Part shown: piece after piece, positions 28,680 to 37,671 of the stretch
How the letters are laid out: the number at the start of each line of letters is the position of its first letter
Numbering within the stretch: the stretch's first letter is position 1
Translations under genes and position numbers: made by a program
The notes under the pieces: generated by a model
Database searches by the model: none
What the model was told of the DNA's origin: nothing
The model's input: the letters and a program-made list of their open reading frames with translations, nothing else
Origin: Paenibacillus sp. G2S3
Lineage (GTDB): Bacteria; Bacillota; Bacilli; Paenibacillales; Paenibacillaceae
NCBI RefSeq assembly: GCF_030123105.1
Contig: NZ_CP126095.1
Coordinates: forward strand, 4,960,001-5,024,000
Direction: 5' to 3'
Length of the DNA: 64,000 nucleotides

Positions 28680-30404
28680 CTACCCTAACTCATTGAACAA
28701 ATTATCCTGAATGTCGACCTCGCTACAGGCGGTTAAACGTATCGCATCCGCAACACTGGAAAGGCAGTTCGTACTTTCCCCACCAATGACAATTTCGTTA
28801 GCACTGAAGACCAGTCCGCGGGTACTCTTGGCACTAAGGACTAACGTTTCACCAGTCTCGAACCTGTTGTTCTTAATAACTATACCCTGATGAACAGGAG
28901 TGCTCTCATCAACCTCTGTGTTCTCTGGCGAAATGAAAATAACCGGATGCTCCATGCCCCCGCATTCAATAAAATGATTCTCAGCGATGGTCACATTCTC
29001 CACCTTGCCAGACTCATACCAAGACTCCGCATCCAGAGCAACCAGAATCGCACTCATTCGCATCCGATCAAAAACATTCCCCTTAATCTCTACTTTATGC
29101 CGGGTTGTCACAAGGATACCGCGGGTCGGTACCCGCGCGAGGTGATTATTTACGACTTCAACCTCCGGTGTCCAGGTTACATTCTCGATCACATCATGGC
29201 TGCCAATCCCTTCAGGAATAGGCTGTGCTAGGGTCAGCATAAGCTCGCGCGGGTTTATACGCTTAACCTCTACCACTTCGTTAGCCGCATAGGTGGTTAG
29301 AGAGCCAGAACGAACAAATTCAATTTCGTCTCCCGGATGGAAGGCCATAAATCCGTACGTCTGCGGATGCATGAAGCGAACCTTCACCGTATTTGATGAT
29401 GTCTGCTCCACGATCCGTAGATAGGTACCATGGACATTGACGACGTCATCATGAGAACCGGAAAAACGGCTGTCCGCAACAGTTATTTTACCTCGGCAGC
29501 TGGACATGTGGATGAAATCCGCAAAGCCAGTAACCGTTCGTCCGGTTTCCAATCGCGGTGAAATATCCATGCGATGAAAGGTGAGATTGTCGCTAAACTG
29601 ACCCATAACACCAAGTCCGTGCAGAAAATGCAGCCCCACATTGCTGAAGGTGACGTTAGAGCTTTCCACAATGAAGACACCTACCTGATCGCGAATACCA
29701 TCACGGCTTTGCAGGACATGCCCGGGGACAACCTCAAGCCCATGATCAAAATGCAAGCGGAGCTTCATCGGCTCCAGCTCTTCAACAGAATCAGCCAGCT
29801 CCGACCAATTGTCCATCCGCCAAGTCGTATTGCGTAATGGATCATAGGTCTGCATTGGTCCTTCCGAGAAACTCCAGCCCTCACCGATCCACACCAGCTT
29901 GCCATCCCTGATCTCATAACGCGAATCGGGGTGAACCTGGACATCGAAATAATGAGTACCGCTTTCAGTAATCGTCATCTCTGTCACAGTCGGCCGAGCG
30001 TAGTCGGTATGTAAATTACGAATCTCTACATTTTTGCATCCATCCAGCAAGAACATAGTCTGCTTGCCATGGAAGATAAATAGTGAGCCGTTGCCCTCAA
30101 ATGTTAAATTGTACAGCCCCTTCAGTAGAATCCCTATAGTCTTGGTGACATCAGGATTCTCTTCTTCACTGGTAGTGTTGGAGATGTAGTAGGGTTTCCG
30201 GATCGCCTCTTCCGGATAGAAATGATAGCAGCCTTTTGGACAATCCAGCAGGACCGGCCCAGTTATTTCGGCGGCCGCCTGAATAGCTATTGTCATGGCT
30301 GGCTGAGCATCCAAGTCGGAATCCGGCAGAACACCATAATCAGTCAGGCGGATTACGAGAGGAGAAGAATCGACGCTGTGTTCTGTAATAGAAATGATCA
30401 ACAC
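28680..30404 (-). CDS. GH110-like alpha-1,3-galactosidase (parallel beta-helix)
   Basis: The protein (574 aa) is a right-handed beta-helix: repeated NVEIRNL, NVTFSNVGLHFLHG, NLTFHRMDIS, KVENVTIAENHF turns. Features shared with GH110 enzymes, which remove alpha-1,3-linked galactose from blood-group-B-type and linear alpha-Gal glycans, are LHGLGVMGQFSDN, FADFIHMSSCRG (Asp296) and SGSHDDVVNVHGTYL with Asp319-Asp320. No signal peptide is seen, which is unusual because many GH110 are exported. The start is not clean: GTG (30404) or TTG (30401) with only a weak AAAGTGGG in front. It lies 61 bp after the esterase gene. The family call is by motif memory and needs a profile search. Confidence 0.75.
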   Translation of the reverse strand: MLIISITEHSVDSSPLVIRLTDYGVLPDSDLDAQPAMTIAIQAAAEITGPVLLDCPKGCYHFYPEEAIRKPYYISNTTSEEENPDVTKTIGILLKGLYNLTFEGNGSLFIFHGKQTMFLLDGCKNVEIRNLHTDYARPTVTEMTITESGTHYFDVQVHPDSRYEIRDGKLVWIGEGWSFSEGPMQTYDPLRNTTWRMDNWSELADSVEELEPMKLRLHFDHGLEVVPGHVLQSRDGIRDQVGVFIVESSNVTFSNVGLHFLHGLGVMGQFSDNLTFHRMDISPRLETGRTVTGFADFIHMSSCRGKITVADSRFSGSHDDVVNVHGTYLRIVEQTSSNTVKVRFMHPQTYGFMAFHPGDEIEFVRSGSLTTYAANEVVEVKRINPRELMLTLAQPIPEGIGSHDVIENVTWTPEVEVVNNHLARVPTRGILVTTRHKVEIKGNVFDRMRMSAILVALDAESWYESGKVENVTIAENHFIECGGMEHPVIFISPENTEVDESTPVHQGIVIKNNRFETGETLVLSAKSTRGLVFSANEIVIGGESTNCLSSVADAIRLTACSEVDIQDNLFNELG

Positions 30405-30419
30405 CCACTTTCTTATGAT

Positions 30420-30433
30420 TGTAAACGCTTAAT
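30420..30433. promoter_or_regulatory. cre-like site between esterase and GH110 genes
   Basis: TGTAAACGCTTAAT lies 16 bp before the GH110 start. It matches the TGTAAACGCT half of a cre; the other half is poor. Confidence 0.35.
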
Positions 30434-30465
30434 ATTGGGCAGTATAATGCCCAATGCTAAAATAA

Positions 30466-31599
30466 TCAATTGCACATTAGCTTCAGAATACGCAGACTGG
30501 AGCCCTTACTCTGTTCATCCTTTTCCCCTGTAATTCGCACGGTTACTTGCAATTCCTGACGTTGTTCCTGGATTCCGAACATAGCGATAATAGGCCGAAA
30601 CGCAAGCGGGCACCATTCGTCGAATAAGTTAACCGCATGAAAGGGACCGCCATTGAGCGAATATTCGAATATCCCACTATCCGGGCCGTAGAGCAGCAGC
30701 AGACCCACACTCTGTCCGGTTACTGTGTAAGAAAAAGCTGCCTCTTTGCTGTCTGTATATAAATGCTCCGTTCCAAATCGCCAGTTCATCAGTGGATCAT
30801 CGGGGGTAAGCTCGCGTAGCTCGAACCCATCTGCATGATCAGCGCCTCTGAAATCCAGTAAATTACCGTATTCATAATTTCGCTCCTCCAGAGGAGCAAT
30901 ACTTAACGCGCTTCCGGTATTTAAATGTGTGTTGTCAGGAACAAGTGCTGCATCCAAATACTCCTGTAAAAAAGAAGCATACAGCGCATGTCCGTCATCA
31001 TTGGGATGATATCCATCCGGAGCCAGCTCGGTCCACTCCATTTGTCCGGCTTGGGTCTGTGTATAAACTCTAGCTGCAAAATTAAGAGATGGAAGATCGT
31101 AATGCTCAGCTACTTCTTCGTGGACGGCAATGTTAAAGGGGTTGCTCCCTGACAGATTCTTCTCTGCTGCCGTATACAAGAAGCAAATGTCAGTGCCGGG
31201 CGACAACCGTCTGCACTGGCGCACAATTCCTTCCATACCTCTAATGGATTCTTCTCGGTCGTTGCCGTCATTGACGCTAAACTCAACAAATAGCAAATCA
31301 ATCTTACCGTATTGCAGGACATGCGGCTGTAATCGGTGAGCGCCCAGCGTGGAATTCGTTCCACCCACTCCCGCATTGATGAAGCGGAATTCATGATTCG
31401 CAAATCGCTCCTGCAGATACTTACCAGTCAGCGCTCTCCAGCTAAATGTATCCGCGTCGGAAGCACCCGCCCCCTCTGTAATGGAACCACCCAAAAAGGC
31501 GACAGTTACCGGCTCCTTTCCCGCAAGTCTTTCGCTTGTATTGGGTAGTCCTCGTCTTGGAACTACAAATGAATGATTGCAATGTTTCTCATCTGTCAT
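30466..31599 (-). CDS. SGNH/GDSL hydrolase, probable carbohydrate esterase
   Basis: The protein (377 aa) has an SGNH domain in the first 215 residues: block I FLGGSITEG with nucleophile Ser39, the Gly block INAGVGGTNS, the Asn block FSVNDGND, and DGYHPNDDGH with Asp195/His198. A C-terminal beta-sandwich-like half (about 220-377) may bind sugar. There is no signal peptide. GGAGG lies seven bases before the ATG. Such enzymes in sugar loci usually remove acetyl groups from oligosaccharides; the specific ester is unknown. It follows the lipoprotein gene by 98 bp containing a terminator-like hairpin, so only part of the transcripts may reach it. Confidence 0.85.
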   Translation of the reverse strand: MTDEKHCNHSFVVPRRGLPNTSERLAGKEPVTVAFLGGSITEGAGASDADTFSWRALTGKYLQERFANHEFRFINAGVGGTNSTLGAHRLQPHVLQYGKIDLLFVEFSVNDGNDREESIRGMEGIVRQCRRLSPGTDICFLYTAAEKNLSGSNPFNIAVHEEVAEHYDLPSLNFAARVYTQTQAGQMEWTELAPDGYHPNDDGHALYASFLQEYLDAALVPDNTHLNTGSALSIAPLEERNYEYGNLLDFRGADHADGFELRELTPDDPLMNWRFGTEHLYTDSKEAAFSYTVTGQSVGLLLLYGPDSGIFEYSLNGGPFHAVNLFDEWCPLAFRPIIAMFGIQEQRQELQVTVRITGEKDEQSKGSSLRILKLMCN

Positions 31600-31647
31600 G
31601 GCTAATCCTCCGTGAATAGAAATGTATATTTTCCCTTAAAATCAAGA

Positions 31648-31684
31648 AATCAGATGCTGGGGTATATCATACAGCACCTGATTC
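31648..31684 (-). terminator. Attenuating terminator after the binding-protein gene
   Basis: On the reverse strand AATCAGGTGCTG and CAGCATCTGATT pair around an 11-13-bp loop, followed by TCTTGATTTT. It lies inside an otherwise colinear locus, so it probably sets a high binding-protein to enzyme ratio. Confidence 0.65.
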
Positions 31685-31697
31685 TGATTTCAATATT

Positions 31698-33356
31698 TTA
31701 TTTTTTAGAAGTGTCATAAGCCTTTTGCAAGATTTCGAGATAACGATCTAGCTTCAAGTTCTGCAATCCCTTTACATAAGCGTCCCAGTCCTTATTCAGA
31801 TCTTTGTTACCCGTGATGAATTGCAGCTCGTTTTGTTCGATATAGTTCTTCAGGTTGGTTTGTAACAAGCTGGCTTCATCAATCTCACTTGGATCAATCC
31901 AGATGGACCAGATTGGGAACAATTCCTTAGGCTCATGGCCTTCGTACAGCAGAGTCGCATCATACAATCTACGTTCATAACCGTCAGAAGCAAAGATGTC
32001 GGTACCTTGAACGTAAGTATCACGATATTCTTTAGGCTCATAGAAGTGAGCCATACCGCTCCAGCCCGCATTACGAGGTGCTGCACCTTCTTCACCTGGA
32101 ATTAATTTGATCATCGGTTTAACGTCTTTACCTAATGCCACATCGCCTTCAACCGGATCGGTCCAATCGGTTCCTTTCAGACCAGCTGCGCCATTGGTTT
32201 GGCCTTCTGGTGTAAACATATAGTCCACCATCTTGATCAAAGCAATTTGTGCTTCCTTGCTTGCTTTATTCGTAATTACAAATTTCGCACCCGGAACTAC
32301 ACCGCCACCATCATGAGTCGCATAGGAAATTCCTTCAGGCCCCGAAATCGGAGCTAGCGGGTTGTAATGTGCTGAACGGGTATTCCCCGGATCGATGTTC
32401 ACGAAGATCGCAGGGTGCATACCCGCTCCAGCGCCTAGAATTTCTGCATCAGCATTTTCACCGATTTTCTTAAGGGCTTCAGCGTTTTGTGTAAAAGCAC
32501 CCGGATCAATCAAACCTTCGTCAAACAGAGACTTAATATAGGTCAATCCTTCTTTCCACTCCGGTGTAATGGCAGCAGATTGAACCTTTCCATCCTTCAT
32601 ATTCAGGTAATTCCGGTCATCATCATAGACAAAAGCGTTCATCAAGAAAGGAACCACCCGTACGCCGAACTCCTCGATGGAACCACTCAGCGGTACTTCA
32701 TCTGCTTTACCGTTACCGTTCGGATCTTGCGTTTTAAAAGCTTTCAGGACATTTTTGAATTCTTCTGTAGTCTTCGGCATCTCTAGATTAAGCTTTTTCA
32801 TCCACTCGGTATTCAACCACATTTTGCTAGGATAGGAGCAGTGGAAACATTCTGTATAAGCTACAAGGCCGTAGATATTGCCGTCAGGTGCTGTATTAAG
32901 TGTTCTTAGATCTGAGTTCTTTTCCATAGCTGCTTTAATATTAGGCGCATATTCATCAATCAGATCATTCAGGGGAATGATTACGCCCTGTTTGCCGTAT
33001 TTCAGTAGATCAGCCTGCGAGAATTGATCGATGTAGTGAGTAAGCAGATACGCATCAGGATAGTCGCCGCTAGCCAGTGAGATCTGGCGTTTTTCCTGGG
33101 CACCATCGGAAGGGTTGATCTGCCAATCGAATTTGAAATTAAATTTTTCTTCCACAAATTTTGTGAACTTATTGGTCGGAAGATCGATGCCGGATTCCTG
33201 AACAGAAAACACACTGATGTTAATAGGCTTGCCAGACGAATCCGAACCACCTTGGGAACTGGATGCGTTCTCTGTATTTTTATTTGCACATCCGCTAATT
33301 ACAACCGTAAACGCCATGACCAGAGCTAGTAAAGTTATTAAGCTTTGCTTCTTCAA
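31698..33356 (-). CDS. Sugar ABC transporter substrate-binding lipoprotein
   Basis: The protein (552 aa) begins MKKQSLITLLALVMAFTV with lipobox VISGC and a Ser/Gly/Asn linker, so it is a lipid-anchored binding protein. The LipO/YtcQ-type body includes LASGDYPDAYLL, VIIPLNDLIDEYAPN and DPNGNGKADEVPL, an EF-hand-like calcium loop found in this group. The start is TTG, nine bases after GGGAG. It is third in the operon after its two permeases, 97 bp after the second. The cargo is presumably the glycan attacked by the downstream SGNH, GH110 and GH95 enzymes (inference). Confidence 0.9.
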   Translation of the reverse strand: MKKQSLITLLALVMAFTVVISGCANKNTENASSSQGGSDSSGKPINISVFSVQESGIDLPTNKFTKFVEEKFNFKFDWQINPSDGAQEKRQISLASGDYPDAYLLTHYIDQFSQADLLKYGKQGVIIPLNDLIDEYAPNIKAAMEKNSDLRTLNTAPDGNIYGLVAYTECFHCSYPSKMWLNTEWMKKLNLEMPKTTEEFKNVLKAFKTQDPNGNGKADEVPLSGSIEEFGVRVVPFLMNAFVYDDDRNYLNMKDGKVQSAAITPEWKEGLTYIKSLFDEGLIDPGAFTQNAEALKKIGENADAEILGAGAGMHPAIFVNIDPGNTRSAHYNPLAPISGPEGISYATHDGGGVVPGAKFVITNKASKEAQIALIKMVDYMFTPEGQTNGAAGLKGTDWTDPVEGDVALGKDVKPMIKLIPGEEGAAPRNAGWSGMAHFYEPKEYRDTYVQGTDIFASDGYERRLYDATLLYEGHEPKELFPIWSIWIDPSEIDEASLLQTNLKNYIEQNELQFITGNKDLNKDWDAYVKGLQNLKLDRYLEILQKAYDTSKK

Positions 33357-33453
33357 ATCTTATCACTCCCTTTTGTAGTTTAGCAGGTGATACGATGATA
33401 CCTTAAGTGTGTACTTCGGGCATACCTCCTTCCCAAAAACGAGAATCCAAAGA

Positions 33454-34356
33454 TTAACCCTTGACCGAACCAACAAGCATCCCCTGCACAAAATAACGCT
33501 GTACAAACGGATAGATGACAAGCACAGGCAAGGTGGCAATCACAATTAAGGAATACTTCAGGAGCTCGGAAAGCTGTTGTTTTTCAACTAGTTTCCCTAC
33601 GTCCATAGCCCCACCAGCGCTGTTGTTCTGAATGATGATGCTTCGCAGCACCAGCTGCAGTGGGAACAGATCTGCTGATTTCAGATAAATCAACGCATCG
33701 AAGTACGCATTCCATTGACCTACCGCATACATAAGAACCAGCACGGCGAGAATCGGCTTGGACAACGGGAGCACTACACTCCAGATAAATCGCATATCAC
33801 TACAGCCGTCGATTTCACTGGCTTCCAAGAGCTCCTCTGGAATTGAGGATTGAAAGAAGGAGCGAGCAATAATGACCTGCCATACCCAAATAGCGTTCGG
33901 AATCAGCAGCGCCCAGCGGGTGTCAATTAAATTCATCTCCTTTACCACCAAATAGGTGGGAATCAACCCGCCATTGAAAATCATGGTGAAGGTGATGATC
34001 ATCATCAGCATATTCCGTCCGAATAAGCCTTTACGGGACAGTGGATAGGCAACCATAACCGTCAAAGTTATACTAATCAGCGTTCCCGCTGCGGTGTAGA
34101 AAATCGAGTTTCCATAACCGGTGATAATTTCTGTGGTATTCAGCAACACTTTGAAGCCTTTGAAGGATATATCTACAGGCCAGAGCCAGACACGACCGGA
34201 AGTAACGGCTGCAGGACTACTGATCGAGCTGCTGATGATAAAAATAAGCGGATAAAGTACAGCGATTACCACGAGAGTGAGCACAACATAGATTGTGATC
34301 AGGAACGCTTTGTCGCCGACGGATTCTTTGATTCTTTTTTGAACTGCTGCTGCCAT
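33454..34356 (-). CDS. Carbohydrate ABC transporter permease (YtcP type)
   Basis: The protein (300 aa) has six spans, the EAA loop ELLEASEIDGCSDMRFIWSVVLPLSKPILA and the C-terminus YPFVQRYFVQGMLVGSVKG. AAGGAG sits seven bases before the ATG at 34356. A TTG two codons upstream (34362) is too close to the ribosome site to be used. It is separated by 15 bp from the LplB-type partner, so the two are translationally close. No ATPase gene is present, as expected for importers using a shared MsmX-like ATPase. Confidence 0.93.
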   Translation of the reverse strand: MAAAVQKRIKESVGDKAFLITIYVVLTLVVIAVLYPLIFIISSSISSPAAVTSGRVWLWPVDISFKGFKVLLNTTEIITGYGNSIFYTAAGTLISITLTVMVAYPLSRKGLFGRNMLMMIITFTMIFNGGLIPTYLVVKEMNLIDTRWALLIPNAIWVWQVIIARSFFQSSIPEELLEASEIDGCSDMRFIWSVVLPLSKPILAVLVLMYAVGQWNAYFDALIYLKSADLFPLQLVLRSIIIQNNSAGGAMDVGKLVEKQQLSELLKYSLIVIATLPVLVIYPFVQRYFVQGMLVGSVKG

Positions 34357-34371
34357 AGACAAGCTCCTTTC

Positions 34372-35304
34372 TTACCAGATGCTGTTCTTAGTAATTCTTT
34401 TCGCCAAGCCGTTTACTGTAAATAAGAGAATCAGGTTGATGATGGAGTTGAACAGCCCCACCGCAGTTGCAAAGCTGTAATTGGCATTCAACAGTCCGAC
34501 CCGATATACATAGGTGGCAATGATCTCAGAATTGACCAGGTTCAATGGATTCTGCAACAAGTACACCTTTTCAAAACCAATCGCCATTACATTCCCTACG
34601 TTCAGAATCAGAATAATGACGATGGTTGGCACAATCCCCGGCAAATCGACGTGGCGGATTTTTTGAAACCGTGATGCACCATCGACTTTGGCTGCTTCAT
34701 AGAGGGTTGGATCTATTCCTGCAAGCGCTGCTAAATATACGACTGCGCTATAACCTGCTGTCTGCCAAATATCAGACCAGACATAAATTGAACGGAACAT
34801 ACCAGGTTCACCGAGGAAGTTAATAGAATCCAGTCCGAAAAAATTGAGTGCAATGTTGGCAAAGCCGAGGCGCGGCGCCAGGAACAGCATAACGATCGAC
34901 ACCATGACAACCGTCGAGATGAAATAAGGTGCAAACGACACGAGTTGAACGAATTTTTTGAATCTTCCTCCCCGTATTTCATTAATCATGAGCGCAAGAA
35001 TAATCGGGATCGGGAAACCCGCCAGCAGCTGATAGCCACTAAGCATGATGGTATTCTTGAGCAGTGTCCAAAACTGAGGATTCTCAAAGAAGAGACGGAA
35101 ATTCTTAAATCCGACCCAAGGGCTTCCCCATATTCCTTTAGTGACGTTATAGTCCTTAAAGGCTAGGACAGCGTTCAGCATTGGATAATATTTGAAAATG
35201 AGAAAAAATAACAAGGGTGGAATTACTAGCAGATGTAATTGCCAGTGTTTTTTTATGCTTTTACTAGCATTTTGTAAGAATACAGGACCCTTGCTTTTCG
35301 GCAA
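34372..35304 (-). CDS. Sugar ABC transporter permease (LplB type)
   Basis: This is the first gene of the GH110/GH95 locus. The protein has WQLHLLVIPPLLFFLIFKYYPMLN, six spans and the EAA loop TLYEAAKVDGASRFQKIRHVDLPGIVPT. The start is uncertain: TTG at 35304 gives 310 aa but has no ribosome site at proper distance. The frame is open further upstream, and GGAG (at about 35332) lies some 26 bases away without an ATG or GTG nearby. A promoter with a cre-like operator just downstream of the -10 box lies at 35371-35398. Confidence 0.88.
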   Translation of the reverse strand: MPKSKGPVFLQNASKSIKKHWQLHLLVIPPLLFFLIFKYYPMLNAVLAFKDYNVTKGIWGSPWVGFKNFRLFFENPQFWTLLKNTIMLSGYQLLAGFPIPIILALMINEIRGGRFKKFVQLVSFAPYFISTVVMVSIVMLFLAPRLGFANIALNFFGLDSINFLGEPGMFRSIYVWSDIWQTAGYSAVVYLAALAGIDPTLYEAAKVDGASRFQKIRHVDLPGIVPTIVIILILNVGNVMAIGFEKVYLLQNPLNLVNSEIIATYVYRVGLLNANYSFATAVGLFNSIINLILLFTVNGLAKRITKNSIW

Positions 35305-35370
35305 CGACTTGCGATGTAATACTATTTCTTTCTCCAGAACAATTCCCCCTAAGCAGATGTCTGTGATTTG

Positions 35371-35398
35371 TGATAGCGCTTTCTAGGATTTGATCATA
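35371..35398 (-). promoter_or_regulatory. Promoter with roadblock-type cre-like operator
   Basis: Read on the reverse strand: -10 box TATGAT (35393-35398), eight bases, then AGAAAGCGCTATCA (35371-35384). The same -10/operator pair, with nine bases between, precedes the GH27 gene at 45590-45618. No good -35 box is seen, as expected for activator-dependent promoters. Other than this and the XRE promoter, the gene-free stretch 35305-35847 has only a decayed trace of the 202-bp repeat motif near 35470-35530. Confidence 0.55.
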
Positions 35399-35804
35399 GA
35401 TGACTTTTATCCCTAAATGAAAGGTACACTTGGGCAGTTCAGCGTACAAATTACCTTATTCAGGGAGCACAAAATAGCTGTAGAACGGCCATTTTTCCGG
35501 AATCAGGGTTCGGACTCAAATAAGCATGACAAATAACCCTCCAATCACTGGATTCATTTAATGCACTCCCCTAATTTTGATTTACCGGTGGCCCCTGTGA
35601 TTTCTTCTTATCGCCCTATAGCATCGCTTGTTATACGGGATCTCACATACGAACCGGCAGGATAATGGAAATGATTTGTAGAAAAAAACTATAAATGAAA
35701 GTGAATTTTCAATCCGGACAATTCTACCGGCAGTTGAATAAAGCGCATGTGACCATTCAACCATCGCTTGATAGGATTGCGTTTACGGAAATGCTATGCT
35801 GTTT

Positions 35805-35835
35805 TTGACAGTGCGCACTGTACATTTTGTTTTAT
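35805..35835 (+). promoter_or_regulatory. Promoter with palindromic operator for the XRE-type gene
   Basis: TTGACA at 35805-35810 is overlapped by the perfect 14-bp palindrome ACAGTGCGCACTGT (35808-35821). A weak -10 box lies near 35828-35835. The placement suggests repression, plausibly by the XRE protein itself. Confidence 0.55.
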
Positions 35836-35847
35836 TGGAGGTATACA

Positions 35848-36771
35848 ATGCTCGACTTGCGTAAAATTGGAGCTTATATTTCGAAGCTTCGCAAAGACCA
35901 GGATCTGACTCAATTGGAAATTGCAGATCAACTGAATGTAAGTCATCAAGCGGTATCGAAATGGGAACGGGGTGAATCGCTACCGGATATCGGAACGCTT
36001 CCGCTGTTTGCGAGGTTATTCGGAAAAACGGTAGACGACATTTTAAATGCAGGAGACAACGCAGAAAATCGGGAGCACCCGCACCTAGGAACGATCGTTG
36101 AGGAGATCGCAGAGAACAGGCCGGAACAAGTTGCAGAGATGGTCAATACCGGAGAGGCGGAGGTGGAGGAGCTTGTAGAAGTAGCCCCGTTTGTAAAAGC
36201 AAGCGCTCTGCATAAGGTTACAGAACGATTAGACAGCAGCATCCTTAAATTAGACGTGATCATGCGGCTGGCTCCGTTCCTTGGAGCAGATACATTGGAT
36301 GAACTGGTTCGTCAGGCAGAAGAGGGCGAAATTGTGTGGGATGCCATTACTGGACTCGCTCCGTTCGTCAGCAGCGACACATTAAGCCGACTGGTAGATA
36401 AATCGATTGACGGTTCCTTAGAAGTGCACAATCTTTTTGGAATTGCCCCGTTTCTTGGAAGAGAACATGTAGATCGGTTGGTACAACAAGCAGAAGAGGG
36501 CAGCTTGAGCTGGCATTCCGTTCAAGGGCTGGCACCCTTTATTAGCAGAGAAACGTTAAACCGTTTGGTAGACCGGGTTACAGATGGCACCATCGATGCG
36601 GACCGGATCATAAGCCTCGCACCTTTTCTGGACAGGGAAAATCTCGAGAAGTTGATTGGTGGAGTCGAAGCTGAACATCTTAGCCCAGATCTGCTGGCAA
36701 GTCTTGCTCCTTTCGTCGACCAAGGGACATTGAGCAGAATGGTGACAAACTTATTAAATAAAGTAAAGTAG
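35848..36771 (+). CDS. XRE-family regulator fused to a helical repeat domain
   Basis: The start at 35848 is six bases after GGAGG; an upstream in-frame ATG at 35827 lacks a site. The protein (307 aa) begins with a Cro/C1-type helix-turn-helix (about 1-60: ISKLRKDQDLTQLEIADQLNVSHQAVSKWERGESLPD). The rest (about 95-307) is built of six to seven units of about 29 residues, each centred on (L/I/V)APF(L/V/I) followed by xxxxLxxLVxxxxxG, probably a helical solenoid for protein or ligand contact. The function of the repeat part is unknown. It lies alone between the big locus and an IS element. The palindrome over its -35 box suggests self-control. Confidence 0.85.
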   Translation: MLDLRKIGAYISKLRKDQDLTQLEIADQLNVSHQAVSKWERGESLPDIGTLPLFARLFGKTVDDILNAGDNAENREHPHLGTIVEEIAENRPEQVAEMVNTGEAEVEELVEVAPFVKASALHKVTERLDSSILKLDVIMRLAPFLGADTLDELVRQAEEGEIVWDAITGLAPFVSSDTLSRLVDKSIDGSLEVHNLFGIAPFLGREHVDRLVQQAEEGSLSWHSVQGLAPFISRETLNRLVDRVTDGTIDADRIISLAPFLDRENLEKLIGGVEAEHLSPDLLASLAPFVDQGTLSRMVTNLLNKVK

Positions 36772-36940
36772 ACACGTATATCGGAGATCGGAGATTGGTG
36801 ATGCTTAGACCGTCGGTGATCCCCAAAGCTAACGGGAAACGTTAGTTAAACGACAACAGCGGCAGTCTAAGACTTGATATGCTCCCCATACGGTAGACAG
36901 GCGAAATAAAAAAACCTGCTACTGTGAGGGGAGCTTATTC

Positions 36941-37618
36941 ATGTCTAGAGGGAAATATAACGCTTTGGAGAAACTCACCATCCTCGAAGAGGTATCGAAT
37001 GGGGAGATTGGTTTTTTAGCAGCTGCGACGAAATATGGGATTAACAAGACGACTTTAATGAAATGGCAACGTCGATATAAGACACATGGATATAAAGGGT
37101 TGGAGCGCCGTACACATCTTCAAAGGTACAGTGCTGAACTGAAGATCCAGGCGGTGAAGGACTATCTTGAGGGGGACTTGTCTCAGTATCAGATCATCGA
37201 TAAATACAAGATTGCTAGTACGAGGCAGCTCTTCAATTGGATTAACAAGTATAATGGTCATAGCAGCTTAACAGCCTACAAAGGGGAAAGAAAAGCTATG
37301 ACAAAAGGGCGAACTACGACTTGGCAAGAACGGATCGAAATCGTTCAGTATTGTCTGAGCAATCAATATGATTACCAAAAGACAGCTGGACAGTTTCAGG
37401 TCTCCTATCAGCAAGTATACCAATGGGTGAAGAAGTTTGAAGGTGGCGGCCAGGATGCATTAAAGGATGGTCGAGGAAGAAAAAAAGCCCCAGAAGAGTT
37501 AACGGCGGCCGACCAACAGAAACTCAAGATGAAGCAAATGGAGTACGAAATTGAGCGACTTCGGACGGAAAATGCATTTTTAAAAAAGTTAGAGGAACTA
37601 GAAAGAAGGCGACGCTAA
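36941..37618 (+). CDS. IS3-family transposase OrfA
   Basis: The protein (225 aa) has two or three helix-turn-helix units (about 1-50, 60-105 and 120-170: AATKYGINKTTLMKWQRRYKTHG, IDKYKIASTRQLFNWINKY, FQVSYQQVYQWVKKF). A C-terminal leucine-zipper-like stretch (MKQMEYEIERLRTENAFLKKL) follows. It binds the IS ends. GAGGGGAGC lies about eleven bases before the ATG. The slippery heptamer AAAAAAG at 37582-37588, in the A-AAA-AAG phase, allows -1 shifting into OrfB. Confidence 0.9.
   Translation: MSRGKYNALEKLTILEEVSNGEIGFLAAATKYGINKTTLMKWQRRYKTHGYKGLERRTHLQRYSAELKIQAVKDYLEGDLSQYQIIDKYKIASTRQLFNWINKYNGHSSLTAYKGERKAMTKGRTTTWQERIEIVQYCLSNQYDYQKTAGQFQVSYQQVYQWVKKFEGGGQDALKDGRGRKKAPEELTAADQQKLKMKQMEYEIERLRTENAFLKKLEELERRRR
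37582..37588 (+). other. Programmed -1 frameshift site
   Basis: Heptamer A-AAA-AAG lies in OrfA phase (codons TTA AAA AAG). After a -1 slip the frame is open from here through the whole of OrfB without a stop, giving an OrfAB fusion transposase. A downstream stimulatory structure was not checked. Confidence 0.75.
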
Positions 37619-37671
37619 ATCAAACACGGCAGGAAACGATCTACCTTGCCATTCAAGCACTTCAAAAGGAC

